A DNA stretch of 60,745 nt, from NCBI GenBank assembly GCA_022824405.1, contig JAJDZZ010000035.1, positions 1 through 60,745 on the forward strand. Direction: 5' to 3'. Under the pieces are notes generated by a model. The model was not told the origin of the DNA, did not search any database, and was given only the letters and a program-made list of their open reading frames with translations. Of this stretch, positions 53,038-60,745 are shown one piece after another. Origin of the DNA: Opitutales bacterium (GTDB lineage Bacteria > Verrucomicrobiota > Verrucomicrobiia > Opitutales > UBA2995). Position 1 is the stretch's first letter. Each line of letters opens with the position of its first letter. A program made the translations under genes and the position numbers.

Positions 53038-54072
53038 CTAATTCCCGATTCTTGCATCTTCTTTGATTTCACCTATCAACCGATCAAGGGAAAGATCTTC
53101 GGGCGGAAGATCGTTTTCGGTCAGCCATTGCTCATTGAAGATACGCGACATGTATCGCTGGGCCCCGTCGCACAGGACCGTGACGATGGTTTGGCCAGCC
53201 CCACCGGCCACTGCCAGCTTCACGGCTCCACCCACGTTGATGCCGGATGAGGGGCCCAGGAATAACCCTTCTTCCAGGGTCAGGTGATTGAGCAGGGCCA
53301 TCATGTGCCGGTCGTGAACGCGGTAGGCCTCGTCGATTTGAGCTCTGGCCACATTGTCCGTCACGCGTCCCTGACCGATGCCTTCGGCAATCGAATCGCC
53401 GTCATCGAAATCGAGGTGGCCATGCTTGAACCAGGACCACATGGCCGCTCCGTAAGGGTCGCAGCAAGCCGTTAAAATATTCTTGTTCTGTTCCTTCAAA
53501 AAGCTGGAAACCCCGGCCAGCGTTCCTCCGGTTCCAATGGCGGCTACAAAGGCAGTAACCTTTCCATCGGTCTGGCGCCAGATTTCCGGTCCGGTGGTGG
53601 CATAGTGGAATTCGGTGTTGGCCACATTGTCGAACTGGTTGGCCCAGAAGGCATTATCGGTTTCCTCGGCCAGCCGCTTGGCAATGTGGTTGTAATTGCC
53701 CGGATCGCTGTAGGGCGCGGCCGGTACGGGTCTCACTTCCGCTCCCATGGCCCGGAGCAAATCCATCTTTTCCGGGGATTGGGTGTCGGGGATGATGATG
53801 ATGGTGCGGTAGCCCGAGGCGTTCCCCACCAGGGCCAGGCCTATGCCCGTATTGCCCGCCGTGCCCTCCACGATGGTTCCTCCCGGTTGCAGGAGCCCCC
53901 GCCGTTCCGCGTCTTCCACAATTCCGAGAGCGGCGCGGTCTTTTACCGAACCACCCGGATTCAGGAACTCGGCTTTACCCAGGATTTCGCAGCCGGTGGC
54001 CTGGGAAAGTCTGTTCAACCTTATGAGCGGCGTGTTGCCGATGGTGTCGCAAAATCCGGAAGAAGATATCAT
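53038..54072 (-). CDS. cysK: Cysteine synthase-like PLP enzyme
   Basis: 344-aa fold-type II PLP enzyme. The Schiff-base Lys is K44 in NPGGSVKDRAAL; the substrate loop is EGTAGNTGIGLAL, the PLP-phosphate site is GTGGTLAGVSSFLK, and the C-terminal site is GLFLGPSSGINVGGA. CysK makes cysteine from O-acetylserine and sulfide. EGTAGNTG replaces the canonical E-[AP]-T-S-G-N-T-G; the Ala for Ser is also seen in the 'cysteine synthase A' subgroup of about 340 aa, so O-acetylserine use is likely but not certain. Monocistronic. Confidence 0.82.
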   Translation of the reverse strand: MISSSGFCDTIGNTPLIRLNRLSQATGCEILGKAEFLNPGGSVKDRAALGIVEDAERRGLLQPGGTIVEGTAGNTGIGLALVGNASGYRTIIIIPDTQSPEKMDLLRAMGAEVRPVPAAPYSDPGNYNHIAKRLAEETDNAFWANQFDNVANTEFHYATTGPEIWRQTDGKVTAFVAAIGTGGTLAGVSSFLKEQNKNILTACCDPYGAAMWSWFKHGHLDFDDGDSIAEGIGQGRVTDNVARAQIDEAYRVHDRHMMALLNHLTLEEGLFLGPSSGINVGGAVKLAVAGGAGQTIVTVLCDGAQRYMSRIFNEQWLTENDLPPEDLSLDRLIGEIKEDARIGN

Positions 54073-54109
54073 CCATTCACAGATGAACCATGGGCGATCG
54101 GCTCACAAG

Positions 54110-54480
54110 GAAGAAGATCAGCGCCCAAGGGCGCAATTAGGAATTAGGAATGAGGAATTAGGAATTGGGGAGAAATTAACCACGGATTACACGGATAAGC
54201 ACGGATGTACTAACGGAGGGGGGACGGAGGCGCCCAAGGGCGCCAATTAAGAATTAGGAATTAAGAATGAAAAGGCACAAGGGGACTGAGCTTTATCGTG
54301 ATCTTGATCGAAAAATGAGGACAAAAATAGCCACCAAAAAGCACAAAAGGCGCAAAGGGATCCGGCTCTGCCGGAACAGGAGTTAACGGAGGGGGGACTT
54401 TCCAGTCCCCCACCACGCAGGGAGGCGGGTCCCCCAACAATTTGGGTAAATAGCCACGAAAAAGCACAAAAGGCGCAAAG
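54110..54480 (+). repeat. Mosaic intergenic repeat, copy B
   Basis: The 467-nt gap before the PQQ-like gene is built from repeat modules with no credible gene: GCGCCCAAGGGCGC, AATTAGGAATGAGGAATTAGG, TTAACCACGGATTACACGGA, GTACTAACGGAGGGGGGAC, GGCGCCCAAGGGCGCCAATT, TTTATCGTGATC plus GAAAAA, AGCCACCAAAAAGCAC, the hairpin GGGGGACT-TTCC-AGTCCCCC (54392-54411), GGCGGGTCCCCCAA and TTTGGGTAAATAGCCAC. Order and orientation match copy A read on its minus strand. AGCCAC(C/G)AAAAAGCACAAAAGGCGCAAAG occurs twice inside this copy. Confidence 0.7.
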
Positions 54481-54539
54481 AGGTGGAAATATTCTTCTTA
54501 ACACCGAGACGAAGATTCACAATAAACACTCCCTTTCCC

Positions 54540-55793
54540 ATGAAGTCTTATCGTGCGATTATCTTTGTTCTTTCGTCATTTTGCCTGACGGTTTCGGCTG
54601 CTACGGTCGATTGGCCGCAGTTTCGAGGGCCGACCGGCCAGGGAATCTCCCAGGCCATCAATCCTCCCCTGCATTGGGGACCTGAGACGAACGTGGTGTG
54701 GAAAACAGAGATTCCGGGCCGAGGCTGGTCATCGCCGGTAGTCTTCGACGGTAAAATTGTCCTCACTTCCGGCCTGGATGGGGCGGTGGATGGATTTCAC
54801 GAGCTCAAGGTCATTCAGGTGGATGCGGAAACGGGGATGATCGTCTGGGACAAAACGGTGTTACGGGCCAGTAAAGTGGAAGGCGCCGATAAACACTCCA
54901 AAAACAGCCTGGCAAGTGCGACCGCTCTCATCGATGGAGGTGTGATCTATGCGCATTTCGGCCCCATGGGCACCGTCGCACTCAACTTTGAGGATGGGGA
55001 AATGTTGTGGAAACAGAAAGTTGCATATAAATCCCAACATGGTACCGGGTCATCGCCCGTGCTGGTCGATGGCTTCCTCGTATTCAACACCGATGGTGTC
55101 AAAGCGCCCAAGGTAACCGCACTCCATGCAGATACGGGCAAAATCGCCTGGCAAACGGATCGGAGCCATAGGGTAAATAGAAATTTCTCCTTTTCAACGC
55201 CTCTGGTCATCGACAATGGTGGCCGCAGGGAAATCATCAGCCCCGGCAGCGGCATGGTTGGGGCCTATCGACCCAGCGACGGCAAGGAACTTTGGCGCGT
55301 TACTTACCCGGTGGGCTTTTCCCTGACCCCGCGTCCAATTTTCGTAGAAGATAGAGTGTATTTGAGCACGGGTTTTATGAGACCAAGCCTTTACGCCATT
55401 CGCGTCGATGGAGCCACGGGGGACCTGACCGAGAGCCACGTGGAGTGGAAATACCACAGAAGTATGCCCAAGACACCGTCCCCCGTATTTGCCATGGGTA
55501 GTGTTTTGACCCTGGAGGACGACGGCCGTCTGCAATGCCTGGATGGGCAAACGGGTGAGTTGCGCTGGAGGCAGCCTTTAAAAGGTAAATTCTCCGCATC
55601 GCCGGTTTTGGCCGGCGACCTGCTCTATTGCATAAGTGAAGAGGGCCTTTGTGTGGTGATCCGCTTGAGGCAGGACGGGTGCGAAATCTTATCGGAAATT
55701 GATTTGGGCGAACGGGCCCTCGCCTCTCCTGCATTGGTGGACAATGCATTGTATATTCGCACCCATCCTCACCTCTGGAAGATTTCGCAGTAG
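54540..55793 (+). CDS. Exported PQQ-like beta-propeller protein
   Basis: 417 aa from ATG 54540, chosen because it starts a signal peptide (MKSYRAIIFVLSSFCLTVSA, cut after SA). The mature start WPQFRGPTGQGIS is the hallmark of PQQ-binding-like propeller proteins that are abundant in Planctomycetes and Verrucomicrobia. Repeated blades are visible: GRGWSSPVVFDGKIVLTSG, TGSSPVLVDGFLVFNTDG, FSTPLVIDNGG and FSASPVLAGDLLYCISE. No dehydrogenase residues can be assigned, so it may be a scaffold and not an enzyme. Convergent with the PPDK-like gene. Confidence 0.82.
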   Translation: MKSYRAIIFVLSSFCLTVSAATVDWPQFRGPTGQGISQAINPPLHWGPETNVVWKTEIPGRGWSSPVVFDGKIVLTSGLDGAVDGFHELKVIQVDAETGMIVWDKTVLRASKVEGADKHSKNSLASATALIDGGVIYAHFGPMGTVALNFEDGEMLWKQKVAYKSQHGTGSSPVLVDGFLVFNTDGVKAPKVTALHADTGKIAWQTDRSHRVNRNFSFSTPLVIDNGGRREIISPGSGMVGAYRPSDGKELWRVTYPVGFSLTPRPIFVEDRVYLSTGFMRPSLYAIRVDGATGDLTESHVEWKYHRSMPKTPSPVFAMGSVLTLEDDGRLQCLDGQTGELRWRQPLKGKFSASPVLAGDLLYCISEEGLCVVIRLRQDGCEILSEIDLGERALASPALVDNALYIRTHPHLWKISQ

Positions 55794-55814
55794 GGGACAC
55801 AAGTTCCCAAAGCT

Positions 55815-56000
55815 CACGAATTAAGAATCAGGAATGAGGAATTGGGGGGAGATTAACCACAGAGGACACAGAGAGCACAGAGATTAATCGTGATCATGAT
55901 CGTGATCGTGATCGAAAAAAACCTCTCGCAAAGCTCGCCAAGAACGTTAAGAGGGAAGCACTCAAGGGCGGCTTAGCGTTCTTGGCGAGCTTTGCGAGAG
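55815..56000. repeat. Repeat block with a long near-perfect inverted repeat
   Basis: The gap between two convergent genes. It starts with ATTAAGAATCAGGAATGAGG and TTAACCACAGAGGACACAGAG, continues with four GTGATC/ATGATC units (about 55885-55912), and ends in a hairpin: 55923-55951 (CTCTCGCAAAGCTCGCCAAG, then AACGTTAAG) pairs with 55972-56000 at 28 of 29 positions around a 20-nt loop. Its place between convergent stops suits a bidirectional terminator, but no U-tract follows. Confidence 0.65.
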
Positions 56001-56038
56001 TCCTTCTTAAATGAGGGCAAAGGACCGCATCCTTTTGG

Positions 56039-58129
56039 CTAAAATAACCAGGGCCGCGCTTGTTTGATGGCAAGGTTGCCCTCGGCTGTAACCTTGTATT
56101 CTATCTCCATGGCAAATCGCTCTTCAACGGGAGGATTATACAAGAGCTTGAACTCCTCATGGATCGTTTGCAGATGGGATCTCAGTTGATTTAGGTGTTG
56201 CTGGCTCATCAACAACTGGCCTGCGGGAACCTGATTGGAAAAGCGAACCACGGTATAGTTGTTGGCGTTGTCGGCATTGAGAAGAATCTCTTCCGGGATA
56301 GACTGGGCCTCCGGATTGGTTACGAGGTCCTCCCCAATTTGGGTATTGAGATAATAATTACCGGTAGTCTGATAGATGGGATCATCGCTCACCGCGACAC
56401 CGTTAGCCTGTTCGTAGCTGAAATTCGGGTGAAGCAGAACTCCCATGGCCGCCGCAAACTGGTCAATGCGATAAAAATCCCGTTCCTCAAAAGCGCGAAA
56501 GTTCCAGAGACTGGCGTAGACCTGCTTGATGGATTTTGAAAGGTGGCCCTCGTGAGGATGATGCGTATAGGAATCGTAGAGACCGGCGCCGCTAAAACCG
56601 GGAAGGTCTTCGTTGTTGGTACTGGAACGACAACGAATGGATGTCCCTTCCGGAAATGAGAGTTGAAGGTCGGTCAGCTCATCCATCATCCACTCGGGCA
56701 TGAGCCCGTCTTCGACGGTCTCGCGAAAGTCATCCAGCATTGCGATACGCGTATCCGCATTGGCAATGAAGTCCGGATCTTCCAGCATGTCGGCCACCGC
56801 CGTGTAGAAGTCGTTGAACTTCATGAACTCATCGAAGAAGTAGAAGGGCAGGCCGAAACCATCCGGAATGAGGCCCTCCGGAAATCCAAACGTCCTCATG
56901 GTTGCCAGGTTGGCGGCTTTTACTCCAAAAGCATCGGAATCGTTGAAACCAAATCCCGATAGGGCCCGAAACCCGGTTATGGACAGGTTTCGATCGGGGA
57001 TTTGTGGATCGGTCGGTCGGAGGTCCTCAAAGTGGGCATTTACTTCCTCCAGGGTTGCCTCGCGGATATCGTAGCCATCCGCGCGAACTTTGAAGTAAAC
57101 ATATTTGCCGATGAGGCCTGCAATGACTTCGTCCTCGAGCGCGCCCGGAATGTAGGCATTGGGAACGCCATCCTGGATAGCCCGGAGATTGACGTGGGAG
57201 AGAGGGGTTTGGGCAACCGTGGTAATTACACCGGCTACCCTCGATAGCTCATTGGGCAAGGTATCGTAGATAACGAGATCTCTCGTGTTTGGCCGGTCAT
57301 TCAGGTCCATCCTTCTCAACAGGCCATAGCCCTCGGCAATATTGAGCGGGATATATTCCACGCCCGCAAACAGGTCTCCTTCCAACAGGATGGGGATACG
57401 TGAATTATCGTAGAGTTCTTTCTCCCCCCAATAGAGGGGGAGCGCTGCGTTGGGCATTGGATAATAATAGAGATTGTTCTCCACCACGGGCATATTCTTT
57501 GCCAGCAATTCGTGGCCCATTTGTACGGCCTCAAAAGAATAGGAATCGTTGGGTTCGAATTCGAAACGATAGACGCCCGTTCCTCCACCCGGCTTGGCCA
57601 GATGCGGGTGATAAATTATTTCACCCCGCATTTGACCGGGCGCCTGCGGACCCATAACACCGGTTGGTAGACCTACAGCCGTGGCAAATCGGCGGTGGGC
57701 CCGGTGTGTTACCGTATTCATGAAAAGCGCAAAAGGATTATCTGTGTCGACATCTACCAGGTAGAATTTAACGAACTCCAAATCCTCCAAATGAGTGTCT
57801 CTTAGAACATCCGGGCCCTGGTAGGATAGCAGCGCGAAGGTTTCATGATCCGGTATCGAGTTCGTGCCATCTTCGATGCTGACCGGAAACGCTGGATTGA
57901 GTGGCGCTCTCAAACCATTTTCCTGTTCCAACAATTCCCTCAGGTCGTCGACACCATCCCGATCGGTATCTCCGGGCTCGCTCCTCAGGTATTGAGCTAC
58001 CCGGTAGTAGGAGCCTAGCGGGTGAATGCCCAGCGGTTCCGTTATCAAGGTGGAACCCGGCTGCCCCAGATGCATGGACACCGGGACCTCGTTTTGGAGA
58101 TGGTCCAGAGAGCTACTCAGGTAGAGCAC
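56039..58129 (-). CDS. Exported PEP/pyruvate-binding (PPDK/PEP-synthase-like) protein with missing start codon
   Basis: 696 aa from GTG 58129, but the frame continues upstream to 58330 and encodes a signal peptide ([18 protein letters not shown]) then [16 protein letters not shown], joining smoothly. No ATG, GTG or TTG exists in that part; ATT 58277-58279 is one possible start. A calcium-type D-x-D-x-D-G motif (DTDRDGVDD) supports an extracytoplasmic site. A phosphohistidine-like segment ([19 protein letters not shown]) precedes a PPDK_N/ATP-grasp region ([49 protein letters not shown]). The order is permuted relative to PpsA. Function unknown. Confidence 0.75.
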   Translation of the reverse strand: MLYLSSSLDHLQNEVPVSMHLGQPGSTLITEPLGIHPLGSYYRVAQYLRSEPGDTDRDGVDDLRELLEQENGLRAPLNPAFPVSIEDGTNSIPDHETFALLSYQGPDVLRDTHLEDLEFVKFYLVDVDTDNPFALFMNTVTHRAHRRFATAVGLPTGVMGPQAPGQMRGEIIYHPHLAKPGGGTGVYRFEFEPNDSYSFEAVQMGHELLAKNMPVVENNLYYYPMPNAALPLYWGEKELYDNSRIPILLEGDLFAGVEYIPLNIAEGYGLLRRMDLNDRPNTRDLVIYDTLPNELSRVAGVITTVAQTPLSHVNLRAIQDGVPNAYIPGALEDEVIAGLIGKYVYFKVRADGYDIREATLEEVNAHFEDLRPTDPQIPDRNLSITGFRALSGFGFNDSDAFGVKAANLATMRTFGFPEGLIPDGFGLPFYFFDEFMKFNDFYTAVADMLEDPDFIANADTRIAMLDDFRETVEDGLMPEWMMDELTDLQLSFPEGTSIRCRSSTNNEDLPGFSGAGLYDSYTHHPHEGHLSKSIKQVYASLWNFRAFEERDFYRIDQFAAAMGVLLHPNFSYEQANGVAVSDDPIYQTTGNYYLNTQIGEDLVTNPEAQSIPEEILLNADNANNYTVVRFSNQVPAGQLLMSQQHLNQLRSHLQTIHEEFKLLYNPPVEERFAMEIEYKVTAEGNLAIKQARPWLF

Positions 58130-58283
58130 ATAATAATACGCTTCGCTCGAACGTACCTCCAGGCGAATGCGGTTATCATTGCCAAGAGAATGGCGCTCAA
58201 TGACAAGTAGTTCAGGGTCCTGAGCGGAGACGACTGAAAAAGCAAACAGGATGAACCCGATCCAGAAGAAGGGTGGAATAGGG

Positions 58284-58660
58284 GAGGCGCCGATGGCGCC
58301 AATTAAGAATGAGGAATTAGGAATGAGGAATTAGGAATGGGGAATTGAACATGGATGGACAGGATGGACAGGATTTAAAAACGGAGGGGGGACATTCCTG
58401 TCCCCCACCACGCCGGATGGCGGGTCCCCCAAGGAATGATGGAGAGATTAGCGGAAGATTTATCGTGATCGTGATCGTGATCGAAAGGAAAGGAGTGGCG
58501 AAATGGTGGAATAATGGAATGGTGGAGGGAGAGGCGCCGATGGCGCCAATTAAGAATGGGTGCTGAGATGCTGAGAAGGAGAGGGAGAAAGACTGAAGGA
58601 GGAAGGCTGAAGGTGCTGAGATTTATCGTGATCGAAAGGAGTGGTGGATTGGTGGCTATT
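58284..58660 (+). repeat. Mosaic intergenic repeat, copy C, with GTGATC microsatellites
   Basis: The 520-nt gap before the LRR gene is repeat-derived. GAGGCGCCGATGGCGCCAATTAAGAAT occurs at 58284 and again near 58531. AATTAGGAATGAGGAATTAGG and TGAACATGGATGGACAGGATG follow. The hairpin GGGGGACA-TTCC-TGTCCCCC (58387-58406) differs from copies A and B by a paired change. GGCGGGTCCCCCAA follows, then TTTATCGTGATC repeated to GAAAGGA (58460-58484 and about 58620-58637). 58661-58852 shows no clear element. Confidence 0.7.
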
Positions 58661-58852
58661 TTGCCGCTTCTGAAATCTTCAAGTTAAAATTACTGTTGGC
58701 GAAGCGACTCTGTTCCGGCATATTCGTATCAAGCTGAGACATACCGTTCGAGGAGTAATGACGCATGGTTTTTCTTTAACGTAGAAATCTGTAGCTTGGT
58801 TTCATCAAGAACCGTTTAATCGGAAACGCATGATGGGAGACACTTACCAAAG

Positions 58853-60745
58853 ATGAATATGAATTCATTGAATGATGAAATTAAGAAACTAACGAGCTTG
58901 GTGACGGTCCTGGCCGGGTTCCTGGGTTTCTCGCAACCGACCTCGGCGGCCGATGGCCGGGTCGTCAATCTCTCCACCCGCGCCTTAGTGGAAACAGGAG
59001 AGGAGGTCATGATAGGGGGTTTTATCATCGAAGAGGGAACCCGGCAGGTGTTGATTCAAGCAGTCGGCCCGGAACTGGCCAATTTTGGTATAACCAATGC
59101 GCTGGCCGATCCGGTTCTCACGGTCATTCAAACCAGTGAGGGCGAACCTCCTCGTGTTGAACTCGGTACACCCATCGAACTCATGGTCAACGACAACTGG
59201 GAGGACAGTCAGAAGCAGTTGGTATCCGACATTTGGGGTGGCAGTCCAAACCTGACGGGTGGCAGCCTGAGCTCCGCGGCCGTTCTCACCCTCGATTCCG
59301 GGGGGTATACGGCCAGAGTTGAAGGAAAGGACGGAACTACCGGAGTTGCCATTGTCGAGGTGTATGATATCGAATCTGCTGGAAGCGATGGCCAAGTCGT
59401 TAATCTCTCCACCCGCGCCTTGGTGAATTTGGGAGAAGAGGTCATGATAGGGGGTTTTATCATCGAAGAGGGAACCCGGCGGGTGTTGATTCAAGCACTT
59501 GGACCGGAACTGGCCAATTTTGGTATAACCAATGCGCTGGCCGATCCTGTTCTCACGGTAATCAAAACCAGTGAGGGCGAACCTCCTCGCACTGGTCTCG
59601 ATCCTCCCATCGAACTCATGATCAACGACAACTGGGAGGACAGTCAGGGGCAGTTGGTATCCCACATTTGGGGTGGCAGTCCAAACCTGACGGGCGGCAG
59701 CCTGAGTTCCGCGGCCGTTCTCACCCTCGGTCCCGGGGGGTATACCGCCAAAGTTGAAGGAAAGGACGGAACTACCGGAATTGCCATTGTCGAGGTGTAT
59801 GGGATAGATGCTAATCCGGACCGGGTGGCATTAACAGCGTTATTCAATGCGGCGGATGGCGCAAATTGGACCAACCGGACGAACTGGCTGAGTGACGCGT
59901 CGCTGGATCAGTGGCATGGGGTCGAGGTAGACGAATTAGGCCGGGTCATCCACCTTGATCTTTCCGCAAACCAACTAAGCGGACCTATTCCACCCGAACT
60001 GGGCAACTTGACCAGCTTGGAATCGTTGAGTCTCCATACCAACGAACTCAGCGGAACCATTCCGGCCGAATTGGGCAACTTGGCCAACTTGCAAATCCTG
60101 TGGCTCCAGCAAAACCAACTAAGCGGATCTATTCCAGCCGAACTGGGCAACCTGACCGGTTTGCAAGAATTGAGTCTGCGTACAAACGAACTCACAGGAC
60201 CTATTCCGGCTCAGTTGGGCAATCTGACCCGCTTGCAAGGCCTGTGGCTCCAGCGAAACCAACTAAGCGGATCTATCCCAATGGAACTGGGCAATCTGGC
60301 CAGCTTGGAAACCCTGAGTCTCCACACCAACGAACTCAGCGGAACCATTCCGGCCGAGCTGGGCGATCTGACCAACTTGCAAATCCTGTGGCTCCAACGA
60401 AACCAGTTGCGCGGAAATATCCCATCCGAATTGGGTAACCTTACCGGTTTGCAGGAATTGAGTCTCCACACCAACGAGCTGAGCGGAACTATTCCGGCAG
60501 GGTTGGGTAATCTCACCAGCTTACAGGTCCTGTCGCTTCAACGAAACGAACTGAGGGGAGCAATTCCAGCCGAACTGGGCAACCTGACCAGCTTGCAAAC
60601 CCTCAGTCTCCACACCAACCAACTGGGTGGGTCGATACCGCTGTCTTTCAAGGAATTGCCGGTCGGAATTTTCAGATACGACAACACCGACGTTTGCGTT
60701 CCGGCCGACATGGCGCTACGGGAATGGCTGAATTCCATTCAGACC
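58853..60745 (+). CDS. Secreted plant-type leucine-rich-repeat protein (runs off window end)
   Basis: At least 631 codons from ATG 58853, open to the right edge. A signal-like segment (LTSLVTVLAGFLGFSQPTSA) ends near residue 36. Two nearly identical domains of 145 aa follow (VVNLSTRALV, EEVMIGGFIIEEGTR, VLIQA.GPELANFGI, GGYTA.VEGKDGTTG.AIVEVY), found in many surface proteins of Verrucomicrobia. After a cap (LTALFNAADGANWTN, QWHGVEVDELG) come about ten 24-residue LRRs of plant type (N.LSG.IP.ELGNLT.LQ.L). The first ends in alternating pairs. Likely surface-exposed binding or adhesion; the partner is unknown. Confidence 0.82.
   Translation, partial: MNMNSLNDEIKKLTSLVTVLAGFLGFSQPTSAADGRVVNLSTRALVETGEEVMIGGFIIEEGTRQVLIQAVGPELANFGITNALADPVLTVIQTSEGEPPRVELGTPIELMVNDNWEDSQKQLVSDIWGGSPNLTGGSLSSAAVLTLDSGGYTARVEGKDGTTGVAIVEVYDIESAGSDGQVVNLSTRALVNLGEEVMIGGFIIEEGTRRVLIQALGPELANFGITNALADPVLTVIKTSEGEPPRTGLDPPIELMINDNWEDSQGQLVSHIWGGSPNLTGGSLSSAAVLTLGPGGYTAKVEGKDGTTGIAIVEVYGIDANPDRVALTALFNAADGANWTNRTNWLSDASLDQWHGVEVDELGRVIHLDLSANQLSGPIPPELGNLTSLESLSLHTNELSGTIPAELGNLANLQILWLQQNQLSGSIPAELGNLTGLQELSLRTNELTGPIPAQLGNLTRLQGLWLQRNQLSGSIPMELGNLASLETLSLHTNELSGTIPAELGDLTNLQILWLQRNQLRGNIPSELGNLTGLQELSLHTNELSGTIPAGLGNLTSLQVLSLQRNELRGAIPAELGNLTSLQTLSLHTNQLGGSIPLSFKELPVGIFRYDNTDVCVPADMALREWLNSIQT

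Noticed and set aside
54072-54539. Small frames in the mosaic repeat before the PQQ-like gene
   Set aside because: Composition follows the repeat modules; the same frames are not conserved between copies A, B and C.
59950-60670. Regular 72/144-nt repeats considered as CRISPR-like array
   Set aside because: They encode in-frame 24-residue LRRs with the canonical plant-type consensus; no unique spacers between identical repeats.

Overview
The window reads as Gram-negative chromosomal DNA, most likely from the PVC superphylum and probably Verrucomicrobiota (Opitutae/Puniceicoccales-like, marine). This is inferred from gene content: an exported formylglycine-type sulfatase next to sugar-acid genes, many RND/TolC exporters, a TonB-dependent receptor, a WPQFRGP-type PQQ-like propeller protein, an exported sugar-isomerase-like TIM barrel with a twin-arginine leader, a plant-type LRR protein, and intergenic repeats of the 'accacggattacacgga' and 'aattaggaatgagg' kind. 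No rRNA or single-copy phylogenetic marker is present, so the placement is tentative.

Layout. (1) 1-4.6 kb: the tail of a transposase, an aldo/keto reductase, a sulfatase and altronate dehydratase. (2) 4.6-12.7 kb: mostly housekeeping: tRNA-Arg(ACG), ribosome hibernation factor, a TonB-C protein, polyprenyl diphosphate synthase, an ACT-domain protein, apt, a coiled-coil membrane protein, sppA, sufT and a rhomboid-like membrane protein. (3) 12.7-17.6 kb: a sugar isomerase-like protein and a ribose-type ABC importer whose permease and binding protein are fused in one polypeptide. (4) 17.6-23.4 kb: a complete tripartite RND pump (adaptor, MexB-like pump, TolC). (5) 23.7-25.7 kb: fatty-acid desaturase, SGNH hydrolase and a PIN-domain remnant. 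(6) 25.8-38.6 kb: a second efflux cluster with one outer-membrane lipoprotein, one adaptor and three tandem paralogous RND pumps. (7) 38.9-46.1 kb: the most unusual block. A Cu/Zn-efflux-type permease with a (Asp-His)n loop is fused to an HflK-like SPFH domain; it is followed by an HflC-like protein, a second HflK-like protein, a LivK-like periplasmic binding protein, a small membrane protein and a ZIP metal transporter with a His-rich loop. The first five genes overlap or nearly touch. (8) 46.4-53.0 kb: a catabolic cluster (two SDRs, an FAH-family hydrolase, a TonB-dependent receptor, an aldo/keto reductase) interrupted by toxin-antitoxin genes. (9) 53.0-60.7 kb: a cysteine-synthase-like enzyme, a PQQ-like propeller protein, an exported PPDK/PEP-synthase-like protein with no canonical start codon, and a plant-type LRR protein that runs off the window, separated by mosaic repeats.

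How it fits together. Regions 1, 3 and 8 look like uptake and oxidation of (deoxy)sugars and uronates from sulfated polysaccharides. Regions 4 and 6 are two separate efflux systems. Region 7 looks like a membrane-microdomain metal-handling operon combining efflux-type and ZIP-type transporters with three HflKC-like scaffolds. Between genes there are at least three dispersed repeat classes: GGGGTCA-type REP palindromes, IS-end-like 41-mers, and a modular mosaic whose hairpin shows a compensatory base change.
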